A DNA stretch of 64,000 bases from an uncultured Clostridium sp. (GCA_945865665.1 CAMBEE010000004.1:57283-121282), one strand, 5' to 3'. Numbered from the stretch's first letter, positions 33,213 through 43,445 are shown. Program-made: numbers and translations. Notes: generated by a model from the letters alone, not told the origin.

Positions 33213-34592
33213 ATGGAAAAAATACCAGTAGAAAAAAACAAAGAATATATAGTAGAAATAATTGATAATGGATTTGAAGGAGAAGGAATTGCCAAAATAG
33301 ACAACTTTACAATTTTTATTAATGGTGCAATAAAAGGAGAAAAAGTAAAAATACTAATTGTAAAAGTCTTATCATCACACGCATTTGGAAAAATAGTAGA
33401 AATACTAGAAAAATCAGATGTAAGACAAGAAGTAGACTGCACAACATATAAAAGATGTGGTGGATGCAACATGAGACATATAAAATATGAAGACACACTA
33501 AAAATGAAGCAAAACGCAGTTCAATCATTAGTAAATAAAACACTAAAAAACAAAATTCAAGTCAAACCAACACTAGGCATGGAAAATCCATTACATTACA
33601 GAAATAAAGCACAATATCCAATAGGCATAAATAAGAACGGAGGGCCAGTAATTGGCGTATTTGCAAATAGAACACATGAAGTAATACCTATGGAAAAATG
33701 CTTAATTCAAAATCCAATATCAGAAGAAATAGCAAAAACGGTATTAGAATTTATAAAGAAAAATAAAATTTCAGTATATAATGAAAAAACTGTAAAAGGC
33801 CTATTTAGACATATTGTAATAAAAGTTGGAATAAAAACAAATGAGGTAATGTGTATATTAGTTATAAATGGCAACAAAATTCCAAAAGAAAATGAATTAG
33901 TAGAAATTTTAACACAAAAATATCCTAATATAAAAACAATAGTAAAAAACATAAATACAAAAAATACAAATGTTATATTAGGAAAAGAAAACGTCAATAT
34001 ATATGGAAATGGATACATTGAAGATAAATTAGGAGAATATACATTCAAAATATCACCACTTTCATTTTACCAAGTAAATCCAGTACAGGCTGAAAGACTT
34101 TACGATATTGGTGTAGAGGCAGCAAAAATAACTAAAAAAGATACAGTGTTTGACTTATATTGTGGTATTGGAACAATTTCATTATTTATGGCAAAACATG
34201 CTAAAAAAGTGTATGGGGTTGAAATTGTAGAACAGGCAATTAAAGATGCAAAAGAAAATGCAAAAATTAATAATGTTGATAATGCTGAATTTATTACAGG
34301 TGATACGGAAATTGTTTTGGATGACCTAATAAATAACAAAAATATTATTCCGGATGTCGTTATGGTTGACCCTCCAAGAAAAGGGCTTGATAATAAATCT
34401 ATTGATAATCTTTTAAAGATTAAACCGGATAGATTTGTGTATATTAGTTGTAACCCTGCTACTTTGGTTAGGGATTTGGCTAGGTTTGAAGAGGTTTATG
34501 AAGTTAAAGAGATTCAGCCAGTAGATATGTTTCCGTTTACGGGGCACGTGGAAACTGTAACTGTTCTAACATTGAAAAATAAAGGTTTATAG
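33213..34592 (+). CDS. 23S rRNA (uracil-5-)-methyltransferase, RlmD/TrmA family
   Basis: TRAM domain, Fe-S CGGCNMRHI, SFYQVNPVQAE, DPPRKG. Confidence 0.93.
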   Translation: MEKIPVEKNKEYIVEIIDNGFEGEGIAKIDNFTIFINGAIKGEKVKILIVKVLSSHAFGKIVEILEKSDVRQEVDCTTYKRCGGCNMRHIKYEDTLKMKQNAVQSLVNKTLKNKIQVKPTLGMENPLHYRNKAQYPIGINKNGGPVIGVFANRTHEVIPMEKCLIQNPISEEIAKTVLEFIKKNKISVYNEKTVKGLFRHIVIKVGIKTNEVMCILVINGNKIPKENELVEILTQKYPNIKTIVKNINTKNTNVILGKENVNIYGNGYIEDKLGEYTFKISPLSFYQVNPVQAERLYDIGVEAAKITKKDTVFDLYCGIGTISLFMAKHAKKVYGVEIVEQAIKDAKENAKINNVDNAEFITGDTEIVLDDLINNKNIIPDVVMVDPPRKGLDNKSIDNLLKIKPDRFVYISCNPATLVRDLARFEEVYEVKEIQPVDMFPFTGHVETVTVLTLKNKGL

Positions 34593-34617
34593 CAGTTAAA
34601 TAAAATAAAAATGTTGT

Positions 34618-34662
34618 AAATGTCAACCATTTGTCAACCAAAATTTTAAATGGTTGACATTT
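34618..34662. terminator. Inverted repeat/terminator at host-prophage boundary
   Basis: aaatgtcaaccat...atggttgacattt. Confidence 0.6.
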
Positions 34663-34681
34663 ATATATAAAAAATAAGAGC

Positions 34682-35923
34682 CTAATGACTCTTATTTTGA
34701 TTTACAGTATTTTCAAATATTTCTACAGAATTATTACTCATTTTTTCAGTATGATGAACATAAGTGTTATAAGTTGTTTCTATATTTGCATGACCAAGTC
34801 TAATTTGTACATCTTTTATTTCTGCACCGTTTTCAATTAAAGTGGTTGCATGAGTATGTCTTAATGAATGATAGTTGAAAGTTATTCCTAAACTATAATT
34901 TATTACTTTTGAAGCATATTTAAAAGAGTTAGGTGTTACAATTTCTCCATCTTCTTTTGTACATACCATTTCTACTTTTTTTAATGCACTAGCAGGTATA
35001 TTGGCTTTCAGAGAATATAAAGGTCTATATTTTTTGTTGTTAATTGTTTCAATACCCTCATATACATTAGTATAATGACACCCATATTTTAATTTATTTT
35101 GCAATTGATTATTTTTGTATTTTTTTAATACATTTAATAAAGTTGTTCCTATCTCAATCGTTCTAGTACTTGTTGCTGTTTTTGGCGTTCCAAAATACCA
35201 TAATTTAGTATCGTTATTATAATATATTATTTTATTTATTGATATTTTTCTATTTTCTAAATCAATGTCATCCCAAGTCAGTCCTAAAGTTTCTCCAATC
35301 CTAAATCCAGTATAATAACCAATCATCAAAGGTAAGTAAAATGTTGAGCCTGGTGGAAAACGATTAATTATTTTTTTAAATTCGTCAGGTTTAATATATT
35401 TATGATTAGCATCTGCTTTTGAATGGTCATACTTTGGAAGATTAACATATAGCATTGGACTATTTTTTATAAAGTTGCAAGGGTGAACAGCATATTTTAG
35501 AGCACCTGTTAATACTCCAATCAAATTAGATAGATGATTTTTGCTAAACCCCGCAATATATTTAGAATTAACAAATTCTTGTAAAATAGTTGGGGTAAGG
35601 GACTTTAATTTATAAATTCCTAAATTGGGTTTTATATGATTTTCTATATAATTCTTATACGACTTTTGAGTATTTATTTTCAACTCTATAACTACATAAT
35701 TTTTATACCAATAATCGAAATAATCAGAAACTGATATTTCAGAAGGTACAAAGTGTGTACCTGAATTATTATATTCTGCTAAAGCTTTTATTCCTGCTTC
35801 TAAAGCCTCTTTTTTGGTATTAAAACCAGATTTTGTAATTTGTTTCCTTTTTCCTTTAATTTTTGCAGCCTCAAATTCATACTGCCATTTTTGTCCTCTT
35901 CTTCTAACATTAATTTCAGACAT
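34682..35923 (-). CDS. int: Tyrosine recombinase phage integrase
   Basis: HSLRHTHATTLIENGAEIKDVQIRLGHANIETTYNTYVHHT; AP2-like and SAM-like N-terminus. Confidence 0.95.
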   Translation of the reverse strand: MSEINVRRRGQKWQYEFEAAKIKGKRKQITKSGFNTKKEALEAGIKALAEYNNSGTHFVPSEISVSDYFDYWYKNYVVIELKINTQKSYKNYIENHIKPNLGIYKLKSLTPTILQEFVNSKYIAGFSKNHLSNLIGVLTGALKYAVHPCNFIKNSPMLYVNLPKYDHSKADANHKYIKPDEFKKIINRFPPGSTFYLPLMIGYYTGFRIGETLGLTWDDIDLENRKISINKIIYYNNDTKLWYFGTPKTATSTRTIEIGTTLLNVLKKYKNNQLQNKLKYGCHYTNVYEGIETINNKKYRPLYSLKANIPASALKKVEMVCTKEDGEIVTPNSFKYASKVINYSLGITFNYHSLRHTHATTLIENGAEIKDVQIRLGHANIETTYNTYVHHTEKMSNNSVEIFENTVNQNKSH

Positions 35924-36078
35924 AAAAATACCTCCATTTTTTATAATTTATTTTTAATAAACTATTGAAAATGAAGGTATTTTTTGATATTATAATACTA
36001 ATCACTTTCAATAGTGGGGAGGGAATAAATGTATCGGGTTGTGGTGATTTGATTACATCTATTCCTTTTTTATTTATA

Positions 36079-36969
36079 TTAAACTAATACGCCGTATTTT
36101 TCGACATAGAAGTTAATACATTCAATCATATATTTACAGTCTACATTGAAGTAGTCTGCCAACTCATACAAATTAAGACCTTGTGTGAGTTTTTCTTTTA
36201 ATTTTTGAAGTGGAACTAAAACAGAGTAGGCCCACTTCATTGCTCTATATTCGCATTTTTTCTTTTGCACATTATCAGAATCAAGATAATATAAAGCGTT
36301 ACAATAATAATGACCTAATTCTTCGGCTAAAATTTCTTTCTCTTCAATACTATTATTTATTTGTTTATTATCTAAAGCAATATAATAGTTATTATCAATT
36401 TCAAATATTCTAGCTTTAGTATTTGTCCATTTATAATCTAAAATGTCTATTTTTTCATTTTCAGCGATTTTATACATATCTAAAGTGTTCATTTTGGGCC
36501 TCCGTAAATTCTCATAATAATAATCAAAATCAAAGCCAGTCATTTCTTGATTGGGATGTTTTTTTCTATATTCTCTTTCAGAACAACGAGAACATTTTGT
36601 ATAATCGTTTAAATTATTTTTATCAATTAATTTCCATTTTGAGAATTTAAAATCATCAGATTGAGGCCAGTCTTCATAGCAATCATAATATGTATGATAA
36701 ATTTTTTTCTCTTTATCATAGATAGATTCAGATATCAAAACAAATTCTTTGTTATCATTATGTTTACAATATTGTTTGATTTTATATTCTTGATCATCAG
36801 GAGTAACTACAATTACCTCTTTATTCATGTAAGTATCTAATTTGGATGAAGGAAATTTTTCTAATTTCTTATTAAAATTGCTATTCTTATTAAATAAACA
36901 ATTAATAAAGTTTATGATATTATTTTTCATTTTAATAAAAGCCTCCAACACTTTTTTATTTTTTTTCAT
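36079..36969 (-). CDS. ImmA/IrrE-type metallopeptidase
   Basis: EEKEILAEELGHYYCNALY (HExxH-like) beside XRE repressor; contains an unshifted in-frame CGG. Confidence 0.8.
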   Translation of the reverse strand: MKKNKKVLEAFIKMKNNIINFINCLFNKNSNFNKKLEKFPSSKLDTYMNKEVIVVTPDDQEYKIKQYCKHNDNKEFVLISESIYDKEKKIYHTYYDCYEDWPQSDDFKFSKWKLIDKNNLNDYTKCSRCSEREYRKKHPNQEMTGFDFDYYYENLRRPKMNTLDMYKIAENEKIDILDYKWTNTKARIFEIDNNYYIALDNKQINNSIEEKEILAEELGHYYCNALYYLDSDNVQKKKCEYRAMKWAYSVLVPLQKLKEKLTQGLNLYELADYFNVDCKYMIECINFYVEKYGVLV

Positions 36970-37330
36970 TTTTCTTTTTATTTTTTATAAATTCGACAAA
37001 TCTATTTATTTCTTCAATATCATTTTCATCAAGTCCTTCTGTATTAATACCGTTATGATTTGCATAACGAAAATCATTATTTTGTGATTTTTCATTTTTT
37101 TCAATCAATTCAGAAAAACCAGCTTTTGTTAGTAAATCATTATAATCTATATTATATATTGAAGATAATTTTTTTAAAATAATTGGACTAGGTCTTCGTT
37201 TACCATTTTCCATTAAAGATAAATAGCTAGGGGATATTTGGCATAATTTATTAACTTCATATATACTATATCCTAAATTTTCTCTAATGCTTTTTAAATA
37301 TCTAGCAAGTTCAAGTTTTGAAAATTCCAT
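36956..37330 (-). CDS. XRE-family phage repressor
   Basis: LARYLKSIRENLGYSIYEVNKLCQISPSYLSLMENGKRRPSP. Confidence 0.9.
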   Translation of the reverse strand: MEFSKLELARYLKSIRENLGYSIYEVNKLCQISPSYLSLMENGKRRPSPIILKKLSSIYNIDYNDLLTKAGFSELIEKNEKSQNNDFRYANHNGINTEGLDENDIEEINRFVEFIKNKKKNEKK

Positions 37331-37368
37331 GTTGACAACCTCCTTACAAAGGTAATTATACTATATAA

Positions 37369-37439
37369 ATTTACAATTGTAAATATTTTTTAAAAAATTT
37401 TTAAAAAAGTATTGACAATTGAAAACTTAATGATATAAT
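37369..37439 (+). promoter_or_regulatory. Lytic promoter and repressor operator
   Basis: 16-bp palindrome ATTTACAATTGTAAAT (37369-37384); TTGACA-16-TATAAT at 37412-37439. Confidence 0.65.
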
Positions 37440-37478
37440 GTTTACAACAGTCAACCAAGAAAGGTGGTGTAAAAATAA

Positions 37479-37724
37479 ATGGCAAATAGAACAGTATATA
37501 TAAAGGACATAGATAATTTTATAGAAAAGATAGTAACAGCAGGCTTTACATATAGAGAATTAGCAAGGAGAGCTAATTCAAATCCTACTTCTATATCATT
37601 ATTAACAAAAGGAGAAAGAAACCCAAGCCCAGAATTGGCAGTTAATATATGTAAAGCATTAAATTGTAACTTTGATGATATTTTTTTTATAAAAAAAGTT
37701 GACAATAGTAAACAAAATAAATAA
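37479..37724 (+). CDS. XRE-family Cro-like regulator
   Basis: FTYRELARRANSNPTSISLLTKGERNPSPELAVNICKALNCNFDDIF. Confidence 0.85.
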   Translation: MANRTVYIKDIDNFIEKIVTAGFTYRELARRANSNPTSISLLTKGERNPSPELAVNICKALNCNFDDIFFIKKVDNSKQNK

Positions 37725-37760
37725 CCACAACCCGATACTAAAAAGAAAGAAGGTGAGAAT

Positions 37761-37982
37761 ATGGAAGAAATATTATACACCGTAAGAGAAACAGCAAAAC
37801 TATTAAAAGTAAATCCAAATTACGTGTATGACTTAATAAAAAAAGAAATGTTACCAGCATTAAAACTTGGAAGTTTCAAAATTAGAAGAACATCATTACT
37901 TAATTTTGTAAAAGAAAGTGAAGGTAAGGATATGACAGATTTAAATAATATAAAAGAATTAAAGGTAGGTGAAAACAAATGA
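37761..37982 (+). CDS. Excisionase-type helix-turn-helix DNA-binding protein
   Basis: YTVRETAKLLKVNPNYVYDLIKKEMLPALKLGSFKIRR. Confidence 0.85.
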   Translation: MEEILYTVRETAKLLKVNPNYVYDLIKKEMLPALKLGSFKIRRTSLLNFVKESEGKDMTDLNNIKELKVGENK

Positions 37983-38113
37983 AAAGAAAACTAGATACAA
38001 ATAAAATATACAACTTTATTGGACGAGCAGTAGTATATAGCAGTCTATATATAGCAGCAGTAGCATTTATGATTTGGGGATTTTGTCAAAATACAATTTA
38101 TTAGGAGGTAAAT

Positions 38114-38284
38114 ATGGATAGTAAAACAAAAAGAAATGAATTATTAATTACATTGGCAGATATAAATAATTTAATTGAAGAAATAGAAAGTGAACAAAAA
38201 TATAATACCGAATCAGCAATCAATGTAAGAAATCAATTGCTAACGGCATATTCAATAAAAGTACAAATATTAAATAACTTGTGA
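38114..38284 (+). CDS. Small hypothetical phage protein
   Basis: RBS taggaggt, MDSKTKRNELLITLADINNLIEE... Confidence 0.55.
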   Translation: MDSKTKRNELLITLADINNLIEEIESEQKYNTESAINVRNQLLTAYSIKVQILNNL

Positions 38285-38320
38285 TTTTTGATAAACAAAA
38301 TAAGTAGATGGAGGGAAAAG

Positions 38321-38554
38321 ATGGAAATAAGATTTAAAAATATTAATAAAGGAAACTTGGAAAAAAGAAAAGAATTAATAGAAAAATTATTAGAAGAAGA
38401 CTTTTCAAGTATGGAATTAAATCAAGAAAATTTAGAGAAAGCAAAAGAACTTGCTAAAAAATACAAAGAAGCGGTTTCAGATGATTGGAGTACTAGACCA
38501 GTTCAAATAATGATAGCAAATTCTGAGGGGACAGAACTTGCTACGATTAGGTAA
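38321..38554 (+). CDS. Hypothetical phage protein
   Basis: Open frame with RBS ggaggg. Confidence 0.5.
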   Translation: MEIRFKNINKGNLEKRKELIEKLLEEDFSSMELNQENLEKAKELAKKYKEAVSDDWSTRPVQIMIANSEGTELATIR

Positions 38555-38556
38555 TA

Positions 38557-38760
38557 CTATTTACTTAGTAGTTTAATAGATTTAACAATATCAGATAAAG
38601 AATAGTAATATTGTGTAGCAATATCTTCTAAATCTTGTTGTTGTGAAGAAGTAAAATCACTATATTTGATTATGTCTTTAATTTCTTCTTTGTAACTTTC
38701 AATATTACTTTCAAGATAGTTATATATATCTGATTTTGAAGATATATTTTTAAGATTCAT
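38557..38760 (-). CDS. Small hypothetical protein on the opposite strand to the early genes
   Basis: RBS gaggtgattacATG on minus strand. Confidence 0.5.
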   Translation of the reverse strand: MNLKNISSKSDIYNYLESNIESYKEEIKDIIKYSDFTSSQQQDLEDIATQYYYSLSDIVKSIKLLSK

Positions 38761-38829
38761 GTAATCACCTCACTTTCTAAGTGAGAGTATAACTTATTTT
38801 ACAAAATTTTACAAGAAAGGAGTAAAAAC

Positions 38830-38994
38830 ATGGGAAACAAAAGAGTAACATCATTATATATAAGACTAAATGACAATAGATTAATAGACATTGAACAAGA
38901 CAAATTTAGACAAAAACTAGATAGACTGCATTCTAACTGGAGTAAGTTAATACAGAAAAATAAAAAAGAACTAGACGTCGGCAAAACATACTAG
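38830..38994 (+). CDS. Small hypothetical phage protein
   Basis: RBS aaggag; MGNKRVTSLYIRLNDNRLIDIEQDK. Confidence 0.5.
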   Translation: MGNKRVTSLYIRLNDNRLIDIEQDKFRQKLDRLHSNWSKLIQKNKKELDVGKTY

Positions 38995-39067
38995 TTCAGA
39001 AACACTTAAATATATGAATCTATTGTTATTATAACATTTTTAGCAATAGAAATCAAGAGGTGTAAAA

Positions 39068-39495
39068 ATGGTTGTAAAAGATTTAAGTAATAGTTTTCAT
39101 CCATGCCCAAAACGGGCAATGTAATTTAACAAAGAAAAAGTCAGTAGATAAACCAAAAAACAATATTAAAGAAAATCAGAAGAAACGGCACAGATGATGT
39201 AGTAACTGACTTTTGCATTATGCCGAAAAGCACAAAATATAGTACGAAAAGAACCAAAAAATATTGCGAAAGACACGAGGCTTATTATTCAAGAGCATAT
39301 AGAAGTAAAAGCATTAAAGATGGCTTAATTGTATTCTTAACAGAAGAAGATCATCGAGGTACAAACGGAGTTCATGGAAAGAATGGAGATAAGTTAAATA
39401 GATACTTGAAAAAAGTAGCACAAAAGGCATGGATGGAATATTACAAAAAAACAAAAGAAGAGTTTATTAAAAGATATGGAAAAAGTAATTTATAG
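39068..39495 (+). CDS. NinG/HNH-like phage recombination protein; two frame breaks, at CGG 39113-39115 and CGG 39186-39188
   Basis: Skipping both Cs gives MVVKDLSNSFHPCPKGQCNLTKKKSVDKPKNNIKENQKKGTDDVVTDFCIMPKSTKYSTKRTKKYCERHEAYYSRAYRSKSIKDGLIVFLTEEDHRGTNGVHGKNGDKLNRYLKK... Confidence 0.8.
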
Positions 39496-39505
39496 GAGGC
39501 ACAAC

Positions 39506-40286
39506 ATGGACAAACCAAGCTACTATTCAGTAATACCTGCGAAAGTAAGATATGACGAAGATTTAAAAGCAAATGAAAAATTATTATACGGTGAAATATC
39601 CGCATTATCAAATAAAAACGGATATTGTAGTGCAGGAAATACTTATTTTGCAGAATTATACGGAGTACATAAAAAAACAATATCAGAGTGGGTTACACAC
39701 CTAAAAAATAAAGGCTATGTGGAAGTAGAAATGGTCTATGAAGATAAAAAAATAATTGAAAGAAGAATTTACATTGAAACAAGAAGAATATCTGCAAAAG
39801 TTGGAATACCTATCCACGAAAACGTGGATACCCTATCCGTCGAAACACGGTAACCCTATCCGTCAAAAGACGGAAGATAATATTACAAGTATTAATAATA
39901 AAAAAGAAGAAGAAAGGAATATTCAAAAAGAGCTAAAAGATGTTATTGAATTTTACGAGAACAATATTACTCTAATAACATCATTTATTTCAGAGGATAT
40001 GGAAAAATATCTAAAATCAGGACTGTATGCAGATTTAATTATTGAAGCAATGAAAGAAGCGGTTTCTAGAAACAAAAGAAATTGGAAATACGTAACTGGA
40101 ATATTAAATGACTGCATAAACAACAAAGTGTATACAGCAAAACAATTTAAAATCAGACAAGAAGAATTTAAATCAAATAAAACACAAACACATCAAAGTA
40201 ATAAAACAAAAGAAAAAGTAGAATATGACGAAGTAGAATTTTCAAACGAAGAAGAATATAAAGAAAAGATACTAGGGAAAGGATAA
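39506..40286 (+). CDS. Phage replication initiation/DnaD-like protein; frame break at CGG 39848-39850
   Basis: Helix-turn-helix N-terminus (YYSVIPAKVRYDEDLKANEKLLYGEISALSNKNGYCSAGNTYFAELYGVHKKTISEW) joined by skipped C to DnaD-like C-terminus (FYENNITLITSF...). Confidence 0.85.
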
Positions 40287-40289
40287 AAA

Positions 40290-41537
40290 ATGTATGACGA
40301 AGAAATAGAAAAAACAGTTTTATACTACTTAATATTTGAAAAAGAACAAATAAATGTAAACGAAGATGACTTTTTTTTTCAAAAACATAAGCAAATAGTA
40401 AAAGCAATAAATGAATTAAAAAGTCAGAAACAAGAAATCAATATATTAAGTGTAAAAAATAAAATAAAAGGAAAAGATACAGAAATATTAAAATATATAG
40501 GTATTATAGCAGAAAGTAGATTTGGAAGTTCAATAGAATATGCATATAAAGAACTAAAAAGGTTAAGTAAAAAAAGAAAACTTTTGGAATTAAGTAAAGA
40601 AATACAAAAAGATATTGAAGAAGAAACAGAACCAGAAATTTACATAGAAAAGAAAATAAAAGAACTAACAGAAATAAATCAAGATGGAGAAAAAGAAAAA
40701 ACATTTTTAGATATAGTTTGTGAAACATCAGATGTAATTGAAAAGAAAAGATTACAAGGAACAGAATATGATTATAAATATTTTACAGGAATATTTGATT
40801 TAGATAAAGCAACAAACGGTCTACATGAAGAAGAACTTACAATAGTTGGAGCAAGGCCAGGCGTCGGAAAAACAACTTTTGCACTACAAGTTGCACATAA
40901 AATTGCAAAAAAAGGTATATCAGTAGCAATTATAAGTTTAGAAATGTCAGAAACACAAATAGTTCAAAAATTAATTTCAAAAGTATCAAATGTAGATAGC
41001 AATAAACTAAGAACAGGAAATTTAAATACACTTGAACAAGAAAAAATAGCAATAGCAGAAGGAGAAATATCGGATTTACCATTTTTTATAAATACAAGAG
41101 CTAGAAGTATACAAGAAATAGAAACATATGCTAGAAGACTAAAAAATAAAAATAATCTAGGGTTGTTAATTATAGATTACATACAATTAGTTAAAAGTAA
41201 AAATAGATTTAATAGCAGAGAACAAGAGGTAGCAGAAATATCAAGAAGCTTAAAACTATTAAGCTTAGAATTAAAAATACCAATCATTGGACTATGTCAG
41301 TTAAATAGAAATGCTGCAAGAACAGAACCTACATTAGCAGATTTAAGAGAAAGTGGAGCAATAGAGCAAGATGCTGACAATGTAATTTTTATATACAAAG
41401 AAAATGAAAATGAAGAACCACAGTTAGTTGAAAATGTAATAATAGATCTGCAAAAACAAAGAGCAGGAGGACTTACAAAAGTAACAGTAAGATTTGACAA
41501 AAAAGTAAGTGAATTTAGGAATTTAATTAGGAGATAA
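40290..41537 (+). CDS. dnaB: Replicative DNA helicase (DnaB family)
   Basis: GARPGVGKTTFALQ, LLIIDYIQLV, IIGLCQLNR. Confidence 0.95.
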   Translation: MYDEEIEKTVLYYLIFEKEQINVNEDDFFFQKHKQIVKAINELKSQKQEINILSVKNKIKGKDTEILKYIGIIAESRFGSSIEYAYKELKRLSKKRKLLELSKEIQKDIEEETEPEIYIEKKIKELTEINQDGEKEKTFLDIVCETSDVIEKKRLQGTEYDYKYFTGIFDLDKATNGLHEEELTIVGARPGVGKTTFALQVAHKIAKKGISVAIISLEMSETQIVQKLISKVSNVDSNKLRTGNLNTLEQEKIAIAEGEISDLPFFINTRARSIQEIETYARRLKNKNNLGLLIIDYIQLVKSKNRFNSREQEVAEISRSLKLLSLELKIPIIGLCQLNRNAARTEPTLADLRESGAIEQDADNVIFIYKENENEEPQLVENVIIDLQKQRAGGLTKVTVRFDKKVSEFRNLIRR

Positions 41538-41541
41538 AGCT

Positions 41542-41652
41542 ATGAAAAAGATAATAAAAGAAACAGAATTTAAAAGAGCAAACGACATAGATAAATGTAA
41601 AATGATAATACAAATTATAAAAGGACAAGCTATTTACACAAAGGAGGGATAA
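41542..41652 (+). CDS. Small hypothetical phage protein
   Basis: RBS aggag; 36 aa. Confidence 0.4.
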   Translation: MKKIIKETEFKRANDIDKCKMIIQIIKGQAIYTKEG

Positions 41653-41655
41653 AAA

Positions 41656-41929
41656 GTGGATAATATAACAAAAGAAACAAGAAAGGAAAGTTATAAAAAA
41701 CTAGAATTAAAAAAGAAAAGTAGATTGATATATGACAATTTAGATGGAGAATATACAGCAAGAGAATTGGCAAACAAATTGTATAAGAAACGGTTTAACA
41801 AGAACAGCAGAAAGGCAAGAAACAGCACCACGATTAACCGAATTAGTAGAGTATGATTTGGTAGAAGTAGCAGGAAAGAAATTTGATTTGATTAGTGGGT
41901 GCAAAGTAGCGGTATATAGAAGAAAATGA
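41656..41929 (+). CDS. Phage winged-helix-like protein; frame break at CGG 41791-41793
   Basis: Skipping the C gives MDNITKETRKESYKKLELKKKSRLIYDNLDGEYTARELANKLYKKGLTRTAERQETAPRLTELVEYDLVEVAGKKFDLISGCKVAVYRRK*. Confidence 0.8.
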
Positions 41930-42555
41930 GTATTATAACAGATGAATTTGATAGAGTTTATATAGCTAAATATTTTGAAAAATTAGGCGTATCTGAATTA
42001 TCCAAAAGTTTTGAAACAACAAATTCACAGATTTTAAGAATTATAGAAGAATTTAAGGTTAAAGGATTGTATCAATATTACAAAGATATGCCAGAGAATG
42101 AATGGGAGAATTTAAGTGGAAGAAGTAAAAGAAGACAAAAAGAACTAATTGAAGAAGGATTTAAAAAATTTCAAAAAGGTATTTTTTATAGATTAGTAGA
42201 TATGTTAAAAGAAGAAAAACCATTATTTGAAAAATACTATGATCCAACACATATACCAGAGATAAAAACAACAGGCGAAGATGAAGAGTGGAAAAAGATA
42301 CCTCAATTTGACTATTCAATTAGCAATTATGGACAAATAAGAAATGATAAAAATGGAACAATGAAGAAAGTTAGGAGACATAAATGGCAAGTAACAACAG
42401 ATATATATAAAGATGGAAAAAGATACACTTTAAGTGTTCCTAGATTAGAAGCATGTTTATTTATTAGAAAAGTAGAAAAAAATGAAATAGTAATACATAT
42501 AGATGGACAAGCAATGAATAATTATTACAAAAATTTAGAAATAGTAAGTAAATAG
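41926..42555 (+). CDS. HTH plus NUMOD4-like domain phage protein
   Basis: EEWKKIPQFDYSISNYGQIRN ... EIVIHIDGQAMNNYYKNLEIVSK. Confidence 0.7.
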   Translation: MSIITDEFDRVYIAKYFEKLGVSELSKSFETTNSQILRIIEEFKVKGLYQYYKDMPENEWENLSGRSKRRQKELIEEGFKKFQKGIFYRLVDMLKEEKPLFEKYYDPTHIPEIKTTGEDEEWKKIPQFDYSISNYGQIRNDKNGTMKKVRRHKWQVTTDIYKDGKRYTLSVPRLEACLFIRKVEKNEIVIHIDGQAMNNYYKNLEIVSK

Positions 42556-42650
42556 GTTTACTTACTAGAATGTAAATTTATTAACTATAGTGTAATATAG
42601 CATATTACAAATATGAACTATAAACTTATAGTTTATAGAAAGGAGTAACT

Positions 42651-42986
42651 ATGGAACAAGATATAAATAATCTTATAGAAGAACTAACAAAAGTAAGACC
42701 TGATGAGTTAAGTACAGAAGGATTAAAATTATTTGAATATATAAATACAATAATTGATAAAAATAAAAAGCTAGAAGAAGAAAATAGATATTTAAAAACA
42801 CACATAATTTATCCAGAAATAATTAAATTAAATTACATCCCAGTTTCTTTAGTAGAAGAAACGATAGAAGAATATCAAAACAATATGAAATTATATGAAA
42901 ATGAAACACACAATATATTTAATGAAAATAATATTAGACAAGAAGTTATAACAGTTTTACAAGAATTATTAGAAAAGAGGAAATAG
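42651..42986 (+). CDS. Coiled-coil phage hypothetical protein
   Basis: RBS aaaggag; paralogous C-terminus to 45443-45805. Confidence 0.6.
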   Translation: MEQDINNLIEELTKVRPDELSTEGLKLFEYINTIIDKNKKLEEENRYLKTHIIYPEIIKLNYIPVSLVEETIEEYQNNMKLYENETHNIFNENNIRQEVITVLQELLEKRK

Positions 42987-42988
42987 AA

Positions 42989-43180
42989 ATGTGTAAATAT
43001 TGTAATTTAGTAAGTGGAGAGCTTAAATCATTAAAAACAGAAAACTTATGGAATTTAAGAATTGAAAGACATAATAATTCTTATTCATTAATAGCTGGAG
43101 ATATAGAAGATGATATAGAAATAGATATAAATTATTGCCCAATGTGTGGAAGAAAATTGGAGGTTTTAAATGACAGATAA
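42989..43180 (+). CDS. Small zinc-ribbon-like phage protein
   Basis: CKYC ... CPMCGRKL. Confidence 0.65.
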   Translation: MCKYCNLVSGELKSLKTENLWNLRIERHNNSYSLIAGDIEDDIEIDINYCPMCGRKLEVLNDR

Positions 43181-43445
43181 AGAAGCAAGAGAAATAATAG
43201 ATAATATGAGCGAACAAGAATTAAATGATTTTATATTTTTTGCATTAAAAGAAGTAGAAAAAGAAAATCAAAAATTAAAAACAGAGCTGAAAAAGAAAGA
43301 TAAGACAATATATGAAATAGCAAAATCAAATGTTAAATTAAAAGGTTACGATGTAGAAGAAACCTATATAAATAATACAATTAGTTTTTACACTAAATAC
43401 ATTGAAAATTTAGAAAGAAATCCACATTGGAGAAAGGAAAGTTGA
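43170..43445 (+). CDS. Phage hypothetical protein
   Basis: Open frame, RBS ggagg. Confidence 0.55.
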   Translation: MTDKEAREIIDNMSEQELNDFIFFALKEVEKENQKLKTELKKKDKTIYEIAKSNVKLKGYDVEETYINNTISFYTKYIENLERNPHWRKES

